From Hallerella sp964501065 (GTDB lineage Bacteria; Fibrobacterota; Fibrobacteria; Fibrobacterales; Fibrobacteraceae), in assembly GCA_964501065.1 (NCBI GenBank), contig CAZCRF010000026.1, forward strand, positions 1 through 32,625: a stretch of 32,625 nucleotides of DNA, written 5' to 3'. The position numbers and the translations under genes were made by a program. Of this stretch, positions 32,362 through 32,625 are shown one piece after another; the first letter of the stretch is position 1; each line of letters opens with the position of its first letter. The notes below the pieces were generated by a model that saw only the letters and a program-made list of their open reading frames with translations, made no database searches and was not told the origin of the DNA.

Positions 32362-32625
32362 TCACCCGTCGGCACGCTTCGACTTGAGGAACTCGGCGCG
32401 CTTTTGTTGCCATTCATCCATCAAAGAACGAAGTTCGCGAGTTGAAATTGTACAACTGGTCGTTTCTTCTTCTAAATAAGAATCTTCAATAAAAGTCCAA
32501 TTCTTGCCTAGAATAATATGCGTTGCATTACCTGTAAATTCTTCGTTTTTTGAATCACCGGATAAAACACTTTGATTAGGCAAGTCCTTTTCTGTAAATT
32601 CATGCGCAAAAAGTGGGCTTTTCCA
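32362..32625 (-). CDS. C-terminal part of an unknown gene, cut by the window edge
   Basis: The frame is open from the right edge (32625) to the stop at 32362, giving 87 residues of the C-terminus (begins WKSPLFAHEF, ends FLKSKRADG). A helical charged end (RELRSLMDEWQQKRAEFLK) follows a beta-like part. There is no start within the window that must be used; TTG 32583 is possible. AT-rich codons match the two genes before it, with which it converges. Family not recognised. Confidence 0.5.
   Translation of the reverse strand, partial: WKSPLFAHEFTEKDLPNQSVLSGDSKNEEFTGNATHIILGKNWTFIEDSYLEEETTSCTISTRELRSLMDEWQQKRAEFLKSKRADG

Overview
The window is 32.6 kb of bacterial DNA that is mostly GC-rich, with two visibly AT-rich islands (13.1-14.2 kb and 31.2-32.6 kb). 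Gene content and signals point to the Fibrobacterota/Bacteroidota (FCB) side of the tree, most likely a Fibrobacter-like organism. The main argument is the promoters. At least six genes are preceded by a perfect TAnnTTTG octamer, which is the -7 element known from Bacteroidota, sometimes with a TTTG (or TTTA) box 18-20 bases upstream. Several genes start 5-8 bases after this octamer, so they are probably leaderless. The 100-base N run inside a tandem repeat says this is a scaffolded draft or metagenome assembly.

Layout. 1-496: intergenic with palindromes and degenerate repeats. 497-7844 (+): a Ski2-type helicase, a DASS anion:sodium symporter with a TetR regulator behind it, recF and an M18 aminopeptidase. 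7855-12293 (-): a short DtxR/MntR-type regulator, yebC, and a tightly overlapped operon obgE-HU/IHF-smpB-amidase. 12428-14282: two remnants of one IS30-family element flanking an AT-rich cassette that looks like a DUF3791-DUF3990 toxin-antitoxin-type locus. 14321-19419 (-): argC, a SEC-C/YchJ protein, a TPMT-like methyltransferase, rlmN, a DUF2914 membrane protein, tRNA-His and a double zinc-finger protein. 19537-20382 (+): a lipoprotein with a ComEC-like metallo-beta-lactamase fold. 20493-25888 (-): a signalling and outer-membrane gene cluster (see below). 26013-26949 (+): a BspA/DUF285 repeat protein interrupted by the assembly gap. 27026-30178 (-): a very large GH116 glycosidase, divergent from rnhB (30239-30967, +). 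31207-32625: an AT-rich island with a DUF4329 protein, an overlapping secreted partner, and a partial gene running off the right edge.

The most interesting block is 20493-25888. A TPR lipoprotein, a one-pass membrane Ser/Thr kinase and a GAF-AAA-Fis sigma-54 activator are transcribed from a housekeeping-type promoter. They are followed by a small secreted Arg/Glu-rich protein, an outer-membrane beta-barrel and a second small secreted Arg/Glu-rich protein. Two GG-N10-GC sigma-54 promoters, one matching the consensus closely, lie exactly before the two small secreted proteins. The simplest reading is a self-contained envelope-sensing module: envelope sensor, kinase, sigma-54 activator, then outer-membrane output. 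The DUF3791/DUF3990 cassette between IS30 remnants and the DUF4329 pair are the other two candidates for poorly described systems.

All family assignments were made by reading motifs, without database searches. Promoters and start choices are predictions.
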